Program-made: the position numbers and the translations under genes
Origin: Plumapathes pennacea
Taxonomy: Eukaryota; Cnidaria; Anthozoa; Antipatharia; Myriopathidae
Assembly (NCBI GenBank): GCA_964036295.1
Contig: OZ038467.1
Span: 17,767,670 to 17,831,669 of the forward strand
Direction of reading: 5' to 3'
Length of the DNA stretch: 64,000 bases
Shown here: positions 63,181 through 64,000 of the stretch, piece by piece
Layout of the letters: each line of letters begins with the position of its first letter
How positions within the stretch are numbered: the stretch's first letter is position 1
The notes under the pieces: model-generated
What the model was told of the DNA's origin: nothing
Databases searched by the model: none
The model's input: only the letters and a program-made list of their open reading frames with translations

Positions 63181-63436
63181 ACAATCCTGGCCAAAAGTCG
63201 TGGGACACTTAACCTTTTATCTAAAAATTATGACATTTTCCCTCTCCCGTCCCCCTCCCCCTTTGCAATGTAGAATGAACGTGCTCAAAGTGCACTCCCT
63301 TTAAGCAACATTGTATGGGGGGAGGGGGGGAGGACTAAGTTTCGGAAACAGGAGCCGCTTTCATTGTTCAACAAGGAATGGTGGTGGAAACATAGCATTT
63401 TTTCAGAGTGTCCCACATACTTTTGGCCAGGATTGT
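63181..63436. mobile_element. MITE, Tc1/mariner-like ends
   Basis: ACAATCCTGGCCAAAAGT and its inverse ACTTTTGGCCAGGATTGT, followed inward by GTGGGACAC and GTGTCCCAC, bound a 256-bp element. Such ends resemble non-autonomous Tc1/mariner elements; a clear TA duplication is not visible. Confidence 0.65.
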
Positions 63437-64000
63437 CTATAACGCGAGTTATACTAAAAATGTCCATAACTTCTAGAGGATTTGATGTATTGATGCCAAA
63501 CTTGAAATAGTTGTTGTTTGTGACCTTGTGTATGTATTCGAACCAAACTATCCTAATTAAAAAACAGTTGGAACATTTTAGTGAATGACGTGCTCGTATT
63601 GTATGTGCTGAGGAATATGAGTGTGACAGGGTGAAAATTGAAAATTGAACGGTCACAATTAAATGCCGGTTTTAACGACTAAAAACTGAGGTTAAAACCT
63701 TCAAGTCGATTAATCGTTTATTTTACGATACTCGGACGTCGAGATTAAAAAAAAAAAACAGCGATTCACATGTGAAAAGAAACAATTGCCGCGGAGCAGA
63801 GGGCGCTGACCTTATGATCATTCGACTCTCCCAGAAAGGACAACTTGTAGTACTTTTTCAGGTTTAGATAGTAACTCGTATTCTTATTTTCAGAAACATT
63901 GTTTGAGCTTGATTATTTGAAAGTGCAGAGTACGATTGTACCCTTAAAAGTTGTATGATTGTTTACTGCTTCAGGGGCGTACGTAGGATTTTGAAATGGG
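63437..64000. other. No gene recognised
   Basis: AT-rich sequence to the window end; nothing supported. Confidence 0.5.

Overview
The window looks like nuclear DNA from an anthozoan cnidarian, most likely a stony coral. It has AT-rich spliced genes with GT/AG introns and a very dense load of eukaryotic mobile elements. It carries three host genes typical of such genomes: a TPR-CHAT protein with a long, homogeneous repeat array, a Deltex-type ubiquitin ligase, and a secreted actinoporin-like protein. The genus is inference. No rRNA, tRNA, CRISPR array or bacterial operon was seen.

Layout. 1-6.8 kb: repeats, with a 3.6-kb multi-copy element (copy A) that contains a truncated LINE and a short cysteine-protease-like ORF. 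6.8-9.05 kb: a tandemly duplicated non-coding module, each unit ending in a consensus splice donor. 9.7-10.4 kb: a microsatellite and a large palindromic element. 11.1-15.2 kb (+): the TPR-CHAT gene, broken by a 40-nt frameshifting insertion. 16.1-22.07 kb (-): six 3'-terminal exons of Deltex (second WWE, RING, DTC), convergent with TPR-CHAT; its introns are full of MITEs. 22.3-31.5 kb: MITEs, a Kolobok element with a decayed THAP domain, a Helitron-like element and a broken TRIM-type gene. 31.7-37.9 kb: a Penelope-like element split by an almost full-length LINE. 37.9-40 kb: a Crypton-type tyrosine recombinase. 40.5-47.9 kb: a nested stack in which a Helitron-like element contains copy B of the 3.6-kb element (itself holding a MITE) and a hAT element (itself holding an L1-like fragment). 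48.1-62.1 kb: a dispersed repeat family forming a large inverted repeat whose spacer holds the actinoporin-like gene. 62.1-64 kb: no gene; one MITE.

The host genes do not form a pathway. The points most worth attention are the actinoporin-like gene between long inverted repeat arms, the apparently templated insertion in TPR-CHAT, the Crypton with related palindromic satellites, the protease-like ORF in the A/B element, and the Helitron family with a self-duplicating Arg/Glu-rich ORF. All similarities were judged by eye, so boundaries in repeat regions are approximate.
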